A DNA stretch of 64,000 nucleotides from Podospora bellae-mahoneyi (lineage: Eukaryota > Ascomycota > Sordariomycetes > Sordariales > Podosporaceae). The notes below the pieces were generated by a model, which was given only the letters and a program-made list of their open reading frames with translations, was not told where the DNA came from and searched no databases. Where the stretch lies: the NCBI RefSeq assembly GCF_035222275.1, contig NW_026946359.1, forward strand, positions 5,146,001 to 5,210,000. Direction: 5' to 3'. The position numbers were made by a program, and so were the translations under genes. Positions 54,981 through 64,000 of this stretch are shown here, in pieces (the stretch's first letter is position 1; every line of letters starts with the position of its first letter).

Positions 54981-55398
54981 AAGTGAAGGCTTCGAGTACT
55001 GCAGGTATGATAGTGTAGCCCGGCGTTGGCGGCAGGTGGAACAGCACGGCGTTGAAAGAAGCCCGCGTGTGAGGTGTCCTTGTTCTTTTGATCCTCGGTG
55101 TTTGCGGTTGTATATAATACTGTCTATTTGTAGATCTATACCTCAAGTCCATATAAACTATCTTCCTCTACCTAGTCCAGCCATGCACATTAAGTTGCGG
55201 TCGTGGTTGCGGTGAAGACCGACCTTCTCCTTCAAGGTGAGTTCCCCGCATCCCCGCCTTTTTTGAGCTGGTACGTCATTGACAGTTTCGCTCTCCAATC
55301 TTCCCCAAAACTTACCAGCGCAGCTTTCATCTCATCTTTCACATCTCATCCCTCTCAGCCACTCACACGCTTACTCGTGACCACAAAACGTAGTGGAA
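54981..55398. other. Intergenic before GST
   Basis: 3' flank of the membrane gene and promoter/leader of GST. Pyrimidine-rich just before the start. Confidence 0.55.
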
Positions 55399-56250
55399 AT
55401 GGCTCCCCAACAAGTCGACACAACCATCTCCCCCTCCGCTACAGGCCCGGCTCTCGCCCTTGCGAAACAGCACTCGGCTGACCACCCTCTAAAACTCTAC
55501 GCGGGCTGGTTCTGCCCCTTTGTCCAACGAGCCTGGATCACTCTCCAAGAAAAGGAGATCGACTACCGATACATCGAGATCAACCCCTACCACAAATCCC
55601 CCGAGTTCCTCGCCCTCAACCCCCGCGGTCTCATCCCCACGCTTGTCCTACCTCCCGGTGAAGAGGGGAAACAGCGGGTGCTGTACGAAAGCGTGATTGT
55701 TTGCGAGTATTTGGACGAACAGTACAACTCTGGGACGAAGCTCCTGCCATGGGACCCCTACGAGAGGGCGAGGGCGAGGTTGTGGGTGAATTTTGTGGAG
55801 AAGAAATTGGTGGCGGGGTGGTATAGACTTATGCAGCATACGCCTGATAAGCCTTATAGTCTTGAGGGGGTGAGGAAGGAGTTTTTGGAGAATTTGAAGA
55901 CTTTTGTGAGGGAGATGGATGAGGAGGGGGAGGGGTGGTTTAGTGAAGGGGGTTTTGGGTTGGTGGATGTGAGCTTTTTGCCTTGGGCGGGGAGGTTGTG
56001 GTTGATTGATCATTATAAGGAGGGCGGGGTGGGCATTCCGAAGAGGGAGGAGCGGCAGGGGTTGGAGGAGGGAGAGAGGAAGGTTTGGGAGAGGTGGGCG
56101 AGGTGGTATGAGGCTGTTATGGGGAGGGAAACGGTCAGGGGGACTTGGAGTGAGAGAGAGGAGTATATTGGGGTGTATAAGAGGTATGCGGAGGATCAGA
56201 CGGGGAGTGAGGTTGGGAAGGCTACGAGGGAGGGGAGGGCGTTGCCTTAG
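55399..56250 (+). CDS. Omega-class glutathione S-transferase
   Basis: Single exon, 283 residues from ATG 55399 (GAAATGGCTCC). The N-terminal thioredoxin-like domain contains LYAGWFCPFVQRAWITL, whose CPF motif (Cys39) is the catalytic thiol of omega GSTs rather than Tyr or Ser. NPRGLIPTLVL carries the cis-Pro and ESVIVCEYLD the gamma-glutamyl binding Glu-Ser pair. The C-terminal helical domain follows (ARARLWVNFVEKKLVAGWYR, FGLVDVSFLPWAGRL). Omega enzymes reduce disulfides and S-glutathionyl conjugates and act in stress defence in the cytosol. The coding strand is C-rich for the first 260 bases and G-rich later. Confidence 0.93.
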   Translation: MAPQQVDTTISPSATGPALALAKQHSADHPLKLYAGWFCPFVQRAWITLQEKEIDYRYIEINPYHKSPEFLALNPRGLIPTLVLPPGEEGKQRVLYESVIVCEYLDEQYNSGTKLLPWDPYERARARLWVNFVEKKLVAGWYRLMQHTPDKPYSLEGVRKEFLENLKTFVREMDEEGEGWFSEGGFGLVDVSFLPWAGRLWLIDHYKEGGVGIPKREERQGLEEGERKVWERWARWYEAVMGRETVRGTWSEREEYIGVYKRYAEDQTGSEVGKATREGRALP

Positions 56251-56898
56251 AGAGTTCAAATTATTTGGCCACTCTTGCTTTTCAAATTGGCTTCACTGCT
56301 GCATAGCTGTCTTACGTTGTCTTGAGGAACCACTGAAAATGGGTGAGAATGAGATGATGGAGCGCAAGGCACCATAACCCTAACCCTCAAGATGCTGTCT
56401 GCCCCACAACGGCTATCTCCAATCTTTTACGAGATAAGCACTCACCTCACCTCGGTGATGATGTAACCCGGCGAGCCACCAAAGGATCGTCTGGTGAAGG
56501 CAGCCATTTTCATCAACCCAGCCCCTTATATGATCCTTGCGCCTTGACGCCTGCTACATATACTGTCTCAAGTCCTCGCGTCATATATACTCACTCATCA
56601 TCTTTCACCAAACAAAACTCTCCCCCTTCCCATCACTTTCCCCTCATTCATCCGGCGCCATCACCGCCGCCACTCATCGCCCAAAATAGGCCGCCACTCA
56701 CATCAGAACCGGCCTCGCGCCACAAACAACCACAGCACCAAAGGGCCACGTTTTGACGACGACGACGACGATTTCGACCACTTTGACGATTCTTACGCCG
56801 GGTCTAACGATTTCTCGGTTCAAGGCAAGTCGGCCCATCATCAATCAAAACCCAAAAAGAAGAAAAAGAAAGGCGGCGGCGGGAGAAACAAAGGCAAA
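56251..56898. promoter_or_regulatory. Intergenic and HST2 leader
   Basis: A short AACCCTAACCCT motif (two telomere-like units) lies near 56376-56390. The last about 350 bases before HST2 are open in the HST2 frame without an ATG (see findings). Confidence 0.5.
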
Positions 56899-58158
56899 AT
56901 GGGCCAGGACCACTCCGTCATCGACGAGGACACCCCTCCCAAAACCCTGTCGTCTCGCTCCCTGGCCTCGGTGGCAGAATACATCCTCTCCGGCCGGGTA
57001 AAGCGCATAGTCGTCATGACGGGCGCGGGCATCTCCACCGCCGCCGGGATCCCCGATTTCCGCTCCCCCGACACGGGTCTCTACGCGAACCTTGCCTCGC
57101 TCGACCTGCCTGAGCCGGAGGCGGTGTTTGATCTGGGGTTTTTCAAGGTTAACCCTAGGCCGTTTTATGTCTTGGCCAAGGAGCTGTACCCGGGGAATTA
57201 CCACCCGACGGTGTCGCATGTTTTTGTTAGGCTGCTCGCGGAGAAGGGGCTGTTGCATCAGTTGTTTACTCAGAATATTGACTGTTTGGAGAGGGAGGCG
57301 GGGATTCCGGCGGAGAAGATTATTGAGGCGCATGGGAGTTTTGCGAGTCAGAGGTGTATTGAGTGCAAGACTGAGTTTGATGCTGGCAAGATGAGGGAGT
57401 TTGTTTCACGGGGGGAGGTGCCGAGGTGTGAGGAGGGGGGTTGTAAGGGGTTGGTGAAGCCGGATATTGTCTTTTTTGGGGAGCAGCTTCCAAAGGCGTT
57501 TTTTGACAGGAAAGACATGGCGGAGGAGGCGGACTTGGTGCTGGTTATGGGGACTAGCTTGCAGGTTCATCCTTTTGCGGGCTTGGTGGATTTGGCGGCG
57601 GAGAGGGTGCCGAGGGTGTTGTTTAATCTGGAGAGGGTGGGGAGTATGGGGTGCCAGGCAGATGATGTGTTGGCTTTGGGTGATTGTGATGAGGGGGTGA
57701 GGAGGTTGGCGGATGAGCTCGGGTGGAGGGAGGAACTGGAGGAGAAGTGGAGGGGGTTGGTTGGGGAGGAGGAGGCGGAGAGGCAGCTGCAGGGGGCAAA
57801 GAAACGGGTTGAGGCTTTGCATGATGAGGTCGCCAAGTTGGCGGAGGAGGTGGATGAGGTGTTGCATTTGGGGGAGAAGAAGGAGAAGGAGAAGGAAGGC
57901 AGTCACGTGGATGCTTTGAATCCTGAGAACAAGCCGGATGGTGAGGGAAAGGTGGTTAATGAGGTTGATCCTGTGGGCGAGGATGCGGCGGCAATCAAGA
58001 GCTCGGTGAAGAACACTGATATCACGAAGACGGTGGAAGTCTCGGTGGAAACGACGAACGCTTTGAAGCCAGTGGACATGCCGGACGGAGGGGGTAGGAT
58101 AGTTAGTGAGCAGAAGGCGGGCGGCCAGCAACCGGGGGACACTAAAAGCTCTGCTTAG
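56899..58158 (+). CDS. HST2: Sirtuin, HST2-type NAD-dependent deacetylase
   Basis: Single exon, 419 residues. Class I sirtuin core: TGAGISTAAGIPDFRSP (residues 41-57) binds NAD, FTQNIDCLE and the catalytic His145 in EAHGSF follow, and the zinc site is Cys153/156/177/182 (QRCIECK; PRCEEGGC). KPDIVFFGEQLP and VMGTSLQVHPFA complete the fold. The spacing and the GLYANL loop fit HST2/SIRT2 rather than Sir2 or Hst3/4. The enzyme removes acetyl groups from histone H4K16 and other proteins, shuttling between cytosol and nucleus. The C-terminal about 130 residues are charged and coiled then disordered, as in other fungal HST2. The true start could be upstream: the preceding frame is open and encodes a poly-Asp and poly-Lys stretch. 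Confidence 0.93.
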   Translation: MGQDHSVIDEDTPPKTLSSRSLASVAEYILSGRVKRIVVMTGAGISTAAGIPDFRSPDTGLYANLASLDLPEPEAVFDLGFFKVNPRPFYVLAKELYPGNYHPTVSHVFVRLLAEKGLLHQLFTQNIDCLEREAGIPAEKIIEAHGSFASQRCIECKTEFDAGKMREFVSRGEVPRCEEGGCKGLVKPDIVFFGEQLPKAFFDRKDMAEEADLVLVMGTSLQVHPFAGLVDLAAERVPRVLFNLERVGSMGCQADDVLALGDCDEGVRRLADELGWREELEEKWRGLVGEEEAERQLQGAKKRVEALHDEVAKLAEEVDEVLHLGEKKEKEKEGSHVDALNPENKPDGEGKVVNEVDPVGEDAAAIKSSVKNTDITKTVEVSVETTNALKPVDMPDGGGRIVSEQKAGGQQPGDTKSSA

Positions 58159-59938
58159 GTAGGTAGGTGTCATGACACTTATCATATGGTTATGAAGGAG
58201 GCTCTCCGGGATACACGTGTATCATGGATACCAAGGGACGTTGCAACGAGTTCGCAGACGGTTACAAAGGGGTCAACGGTTAGTCATGGGCGTTGTCAGC
58301 CAGTCAGACATTCGAGGGAACACTAGTTATTGTATGGCTACAGGCAGGAATCGGAGTCAAATCCAACAACATACTAGTATCAACCTTCTACACTGGTGCT
58401 CATTTGTTTGAGTTTTACCCTAGCCAAACGGTAAAAAAAAACACGTCAAACACATTTCGAATCGCTGAAAGATTTCACGACAGAAGTTCCCCTTGCTTGA
58501 ACAGCTGCTCTCACTGCAGTGATCGATAAACGTCAGTCCCATATTGCTGTGCTGGCAACCAAAGGATGGCATCTTGATCTACCTCCCTAATGACATATTA
58601 CATCGAAATCGAAATTTCGACTCACCATATCAAGCCATGAGAGGATCTCCTGTCAGGCCACAAGTGAATTGTGGGTGAAACTATCATCAACTTGCCTCTT
58701 CGAAGCATTGTCTAGCGTGTGGAGAAGGAGGCCTCTTTCGAACTGTGGTTCGGGCAATGCACGGTACTTGTGTCAGCGACTAGGAAAATACTTCGTCACA
58801 CCAGAGAATCACAGCACCACACCGTTTTATCGCGGCTTCACTGCCCATCTCTCGATGATTTTCTCGCATTCGCTTCTTTTTTTTTAATCGCAAAGCATCA
58901 GCTCCTGGCGAGATCTGGAAGGTGCTGGAGTTGGGGGTAGGGCTCAGGCGGCGTCAGTCATCAACGGCTCCAACAGCCACCCCAATTCGAGCGCGAAAGA
59001 CGGTCAGAAATCACTATGAAATGTCAAAGCTGTAGCGGAGGCCTCTCGAAAGATATATAACATCTATGATATCCGAACTGCTACTCGCATGTGGCTGTGT
59101 GCTGGAGTATGCTGACCTCACGTTGTCAACAGTATAGTGTTGTGTGTAACGTCAGGTGAGACTCTGGGTAACCCTGATGCTGCCAAAAGAAGCCAACCCT
59201 ACCTACCCTATGCAGTTTATGGTATTGCAACTCACCAAAGGTGGTCGCTACCTTTCAAAATGGATCCTGTCGACATTTAATAAAGACGTGAAGAGCAGGT
59301 GCAGCGAGATTGCACAGGTTTTGCTGGGTACACGAGATCCTTGTGACCCCTTGGCAAGCATAAGCCGGTGACTGCCTTCTGAGATTTTCATATTTGAAAG
59401 TTGGGTAAGCACGCCGTCACGGAAATAAGGGCGGTGCTCACAACCTCAAAGTTGACGATTGCCGAGCCAGTCATAGACCCGTGGTCGAGACTGTGGATGA
59501 AAAAGGGCTTAGCAGGTTAAAGTCTGGCGTCTGGTGACAAACGAGGAGTGATCAAAGTCACTGTCTGCACAGTTTTAACCCAGAACGTACACTCGTAAAA
59601 ACTAGCATCAAAGTGAGCGTATGTCTGCTTGAAAAATCAGAAGATGAAATTCCGGGGGCTGAGTCCAGATTTGGGAGCCCAATTGCTGCTGGTGGTGGTA
59701 TTTATCGTCTTGCCCTCGCTTTTAACTGGCCGTCCTCGTCCAAACCAGCGACCAACAACACTTCATGCTCCACCGCACCGCCACGGAGCCAAAAAGGTCG
59801 AGGCACATCAAGCCGTGTCTCGGCTGTTGCTACTCTTGGGAATAGGCATGTATATCAAGGACACTCCCATGACAGTCTGCTCAGAAGTAGTCATCACCAC
59901 TATCACCACAACAATCCCCAACACAACCTACCATCAGC
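58159..59938. other. Intergenic, 1.8 kb
   Basis: No supported gene. TAGGTAGGTAGG immediately follows the HST2 stop, and a short palindrome (TCGAAATCGAAATTTCGA) lies near 58603-58620. Confidence 0.55.
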
Positions 59939-60966
59939 ATGGCCGTCAACTATACCGCCGTGGCGTGGACGCCGGTAGTCATGCTGGGCATTGCAATCAT
60001 CCTTGGCGTTTATGTTCTGGCCCGTCTCGTACTCGATCTGTCCATCCGACGCGGCTTGGTCAACTCGAAGAAGCATCAAGATGATATCGAAAGCGACGCT
60101 CCTTCCCACAGCAGATTTAGAATAACAGCAACCCGGTCCGTTGCGCTGGCCGGAGTTATCTGCTCGCTGCTCAGCAATATCCTCGAGCTGGTTATTCTGT
60201 TTGACTACGTTGATTATTACGACCTGTCATATTTGAAACGGTACACTGCGCTCAACTTCTTTACCATTGCCGGCGGGCTTTGTCTTTTCGTCACGGCTAT
60301 TCTCACCACGAAGGCCCTCGCATCCCCATCGAAGGGGCATTCGATCTCCCGGATTGTGTACACGATTTTGCTTGTCTTGATCGCTCTTTTCGCGCTGATC
60401 GTTTTCATCCTTCAGACCGTTATGTAAGTGTGGACCACTCGCCAAGTTTCCATCATTGGATTGCCTCTAACATGGTCATCTGTGCTTCAGTAATTCGATC
60501 AGAAATTATGGCTCTCGAGGAACAAACTACTTCAGACTCGCTAGGGCTACCCCCATTATCGGCCATACCTACTTCGGTTTGCTCGGTCTCACGACTCTTG
60601 TTATCAGTATTGGCTTGATCAGACGATGGACCCAAATCCGTGGCGCTGAGGTTCCCACGGTAAGCTCGAGTTCTTGTGATTTTCCTTGAAGAATTGAAAT
60701 CTAACTTCTCATCTCCTTCCTAGGCCGAACGATCTGCTCTCAAGATGTTCACAATTGCTGCCGTGCCCGTTCTGACAGCGATTATTGTCCTCGGCATCGT
60801 CTACAGAGCTACCTTCATCGGCGCGTCGTACTTGTACTACTACTCCTTGAACGACCTTCATGGGTATCTCGCTTACCACTTCATCTCATTAATTTTCAAT
60901 CTCTGGGGCAAAATTTTGGTATTTGAATTTGCGCGCAAGGCCGTGAAGAAGCTCTCTATGATCTGA
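59939..60966 (+). CDS. Seven-transmembrane orphan protein
   Basis: Three exons (59939-60423, 60491-60659, 60724-60966), introns of 67 and 64 bases, 298 residues. Seven hydrophobic helices can be read in order: VVMLGIAIILGVYVLARLVL, VALAGVICSLLSNILELVIL, FFTIAGGLCLFVTAI, IVYTILLVLIALFALIVFIL, IIGHTYFGLLGLTTLVISIG, FTIAAVPVLTAIIVLGIVY and AYHFISLIFNLWGKILVFEF. N-terminus short, without signal peptide; loops are small. I do not recognise a family; it is not a Pth11 (no CFEM), RTA1 or GPR1 type by visible motifs. A receptor-like or small transporter-like role is possible but unsupported. Confidence 0.82.
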
Positions 60967-61616
60967 AGATCGATGGGGCGATGACCGGGATGGGAATGAG
61001 ATTACGAACTGCATTTTTGGATACCACTTGATAGACTTGATACCTCTTACTCTAACACCTAATTTACTTGGCTAGTTTCAATGATAATATCATTCACTCT
61101 AACGAGCTGAAGTTGTTTGGAGTTTGATGGATGAGAGTTTTGGTCCACAATTTTGAATCAAGACGTCATCATTGGGTAGATTGTGAATCGTGTAATCTTT
61201 GTAGCTAGGGAGGGAGCTGTCCACGAGCGATTTTCGAGGCGGCAATTTGCACACGGAAGCTGTCTTTTCCCCTCCACACCATTTCATCATTTCCGGTTTG
61301 TGCTTCTAGAGAACACCGATTTGTTAAAGCCCATGCGGTCTGCATCATTTGTCTTGTCTCATGCCTTTTGGCCCAGTGCCATTCAAAGCTTTGCCTAACC
61401 CTAGCACCAGACTCTGCCGCTCAGTCAGCCCTGCGCACCGCCAGCTTGTACGGTTTGCCTCGAATCTTTGAGCCAATAGAGACTGACAATGGCTGTGCTG
61501 CGCCCCGCTGACACGAAACTCCTTGACGCCCTCACGATGGGGTCCTCAGCTCCCCAGCAACTCATCTCAAGTTCTCAACTACATGCAGCGTTATGTCAAC
61601 TACCTTCTAGGCAGCT
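60967..61616. other. Intergenic
   Basis: Nothing supported apart from the promoter of the following gene. Confidence 0.5.
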
Positions 61617-63771
61617 ATGGAGTTCACGCTGACATTCGGTGCTGTCGGTGATTTTCTAGCACTTTCTCTCACTGATCAACAACATCAGGTCAGCCTTGGA
61701 CGATTGCCGTGGTTCGAAGAAGACATATCGCGATCTCGTCGAAAGCCTAACGCTACTCCAAAAGTCGCTTGAGCAAGTAGTGAAAATATATCAAGGACCT
61801 GATTTCGCAAGCGGGCTACAGGACCTGGGGGCAATCGCCCAAGCCACTGTCAACCAGGTCTGCGCAGCTCTTCAGGAGTTTCGAGACCGAATCAGCAGCA
61901 AATACGGCCCCAGCCTGGCCAGCAACGGGTCAGGGAACGTCTTGAGAGATGTCACTCGAAAGATTCAATGGAAGTTTGAAGAGAAAGATGTCGAGCAGTT
62001 CCGCGCGAAGGTGGCGGGACTCACCGTGTCCTTGAACCTTCTTCTCGATGTCACGGCTGTGTAAGTAAATCAGAGAAAGCTCAACTCCCGGACTAATCTG
62101 ATGAGCTATAGACGCCTCATACAACAAAGCCAGGAGGCAACGGCCAAACGAATTGACGATGCCGAGAAAAACACAACCAAGGTAGTTCAAAAATTTGGAC
62201 AGTCGATCGAAAAGTCTTTCAGATTCATCGGTTCACGCATCATGTCGAAACTCGACTTCCTGTCTTCGATAGGGATGGATCTGAAAGACTCGGCATTTCA
62301 GATTGTCACCTTGATGTTCACTATGTCGAGAGACCTGACCAGCATGGGGGCAGTTCTCTTGAGGCTTGAGAGAGGTGTCGACAACGGCGAGCACTTTGTG
62401 CTTGAAGACGCGACAGGACGCACACTCCCCATCCACCTCAAGACTATCACATCATGGGAGACATTCGAGTTCATCTTGGATGATCGGTTCAAGGGGAGGA
62501 AAGGGGAGCGCAGAATTCGACGGAAGCTGTACTCGCTGCACGAGAGTGCCAGTCATCAGGAAATCGATCGATCGGCCATATTTGAAGATGCCTTCGTGCC
62601 CTATCAAAAGGTTGACATGAGCATAGTCTGCAGAGCTCTAGAGGTTCCGCAAGCTGATAGCTCAGGTGATACGGGGCTTTCGAGTTGTCCTTGGTGTCGT
62701 ACCACTTCACCGGGCAAACTGGGAGCTCGTGTGCAATGTCCAACTTGCAAAAAGAAGTTCACTCGGGTGGTAATCGAACTAGATGACGATCTTGCTGCGC
62801 CCATGGCCCCTGTCACAGATCACACCGTGAAACCCACTGGAAAACCTGGTCCGAATGGGGAGGAATGCAGCGAGTGCCATCAACCAAAAACACCCAGCGG
62901 TAATGACCAGAGAAGAAAGCATCCAGTCGATCTGGAATCAGACTCTGATGAAGAAAATGTTACTGGCTTCGCCCACATTATTCTCCAGACCAAGAAAATG
63001 CGAGCCATCAAACTCAAGGAACCCGCGATTGTACCGCTTCAGGTGGCAAGCGACCCAAAAAATCTAGACGTTGCTGGAATGCAGCACCACACTGCACATG
63101 AGGAGCATTCTCTAGAGCAACCGGTTCGCAAATCAGCAGAGCAACAGCCAAAAACTTCAGGCAAGCCCCGACTACCGGCTCCGCGGGCCGCCACCATTGC
63201 AGACGCCGAGAAATATGGCATCCCTTCAGGATATTGGCTCAAAAACTGGGACCCCACCGAGGAGCCCATCCTCCTCCTGGGCTCGGTATTCGATGGTAAC
63301 TCGATCGGCAAGTGGATCTACGACTGGACTGTCTATGACAAGGGCCCGTCAGCACCGATTTCAGAGATGGCTGGTGAGATGTGGCTGCTTCTTATCAGAC
63401 TAACCGGCAGAATCAAGCGAAGTGAAGAGCTGGTAGACAGGATAGGGGACGAAGATGACAAGGAGGTTGTGGAAGAGTTTTTGGAGGCGGGTGACCGGTT
63501 GATGGTTAAGTTTCGCAAGCTTCTCAAGGCGTGTGAGAAGCCCATGTTGGAGACCAAAAAGGAAGGGAAGCTTGGGATGGAGGCGGGTGTTCAGTTTGTT
63601 AGGTGCATGTTTGGTCGGGAGTTTGAGCTGAAGAAGACGGAGAGGTGGATGACTTCGGTTAGGTTGTGGAATTTGAGGTTTGATGTGAATTGTGAGGAGG
63701 TGATTAGGAAACCTTGGATGCAAGTTGCGACTGCGCCAGAAATGGGTGGCGAGGTTGATGTGAAGAGCTAG
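61617..63771 (+). CDS. Helical N-terminal / ubiquitin-like / zinc-ribbon protein
   Basis: The 3' two exons are clear: up to 62060 and 62112-63771, joined by a 51-base intron (GTAAGT ... GCTATAG). The start is unresolved: the open frame begins at 61660 without ATG, while an ATG at 61617 is in another frame. Visible domains: a helical region (about 120 residues, GSKKTYRDLVESLTLLQKSL) like the N-terminal domains of fungal NLR-type proteins; a helical continuation (RRLIQ... KVVQKFGQSIEKSFRF); a ubiquitin-like domain with ITSWETFEFILDDRF and RRKLYSLHES; a zinc ribbon SSCPWCRTTSP ... VQCPTCKKKF; a second CxxC (CSECHQ); a disordered, phosphorylatable stretch; and a C-terminal helical domain (YDWTVYDKGPSAPISEMAGE). 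The likely setting is signalling or innate self/non-self networks; that is inference from family company. Confidence 0.72.
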
Positions 63772-64000
63772 GTGCTTACCGTGGTTTATTCATGTTGCAC
63801 AATGCCTATCTAAGCTACCTCATCTACGGTTAGGTGGTCACGGATAGGTCCAAAGTTTAAATTGGAAGTAAGACTTTGTATTGACGTTTATCGTGTGCGG
63901 TTGTGTGTATACTCGGTGGTCATCATGTCCAACGCATACATATCCAAGAAACAGCATTACACGTCTCTGATATCATGACTTTTGTGTATAACAGAAATGA
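63772..64000. other. 3' flank at window edge
   Basis: AT-richer 3' UTR and intergenic sequence; no gene supported before the edge. Confidence 0.5.

Noticed and set aside
56376-56390. Telomere-like AACCCTAACCCT
   Set aside because: Only two units. It may be a promoter telo-box but is too short to be an internal telomere or chromosome scar.
1-64000. CRISPR array, integrated prophage or secondary-metabolite cluster
   Set aside because: No regular repeat-spacer array is present, the genome is fungal, and no polyketide, peptide-synthetase or terpene core enzyme is present.

Overview
The window comes from a filamentous ascomycete, most likely a Sordariales species; this is inferred from gene content and style. 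Introns are short (about 45-125 bases) with GTRNGT-type donors and CTRAC branch sites. The 5S rRNA gene stands alone, as in Neurospora. A laccase has the four copper motifs of ascomycete laccases, one gene matches the Sordaria STRIPAK subunit PRO45/SLMAP, and an AT-rich, TpA-rich tract looks RIP-mutated. Several genes are invisible as single ORFs and were assembled here exon by exon.

Layout. 1-11.5 kb: the 3' part of COP9 signalosome subunit 2, about 8.3 kb with no supported gene, then an otubain-type deubiquitinase. 14-20.5 kb (minus strand): mitochondrial octanoyltransferase (LIP2/LipB), the mitoribosome assembly factor RSM22 and a membrane-anchored thioredoxin. The thioredoxin is divergent from a SPOUT RNA methyltransferase (20.8-22.1 kb) that uses a GC-AG intron. 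24-29 kb: a 5S rRNA gene, a four-exon Cys-rich protein with Pro/Gln/Trp repeats, and an ascomycete laccase-like multicopper oxidase. 31.5-36 kb: MGR2/ROMO1 (five exons, two of them 27 and 30 bases) and PRO45/SLMAP with a second GC-AG intron. 36-42.6 kb is gene-poor, with a short inverted repeat, the RIP-like tract and an orphan zinc-ribbon protein.

42.6-51 kb is rich in secretion and surface genes: a six-Cys secreted protein, a ferric reductase, a small LEA-like protein, a secreted acidic double-psi beta-barrel protein and a secreted Gly/Ala-rich protein, together with an intron-containing tRNA-Pro(AGG) and a tiny Cys protein. 53.6-61 kb: a single-pass acidic Ser/Thr-rich membrane protein, an omega-class GST, an HST2-type sirtuin and a seven-TM orphan. 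61.6-63.8 kb: a multidomain protein with a helical fungal N-terminal domain, a ubiquitin-like domain and a zinc ribbon.

Themes: two genes touch ubiquitin/NEDD8 removal (CSN2, otubain), and three encode mitochondrial proteins (LIP2, RSM22, MGR2). No gene cluster for a secondary metabolite and no intact mobile element was seen. The best candidates for undescribed biology are the Cys-rich PQW-repeat protein, the acidic barrel protein, the anchored thioredoxin and the helical-UBL-zinc-ribbon protein.
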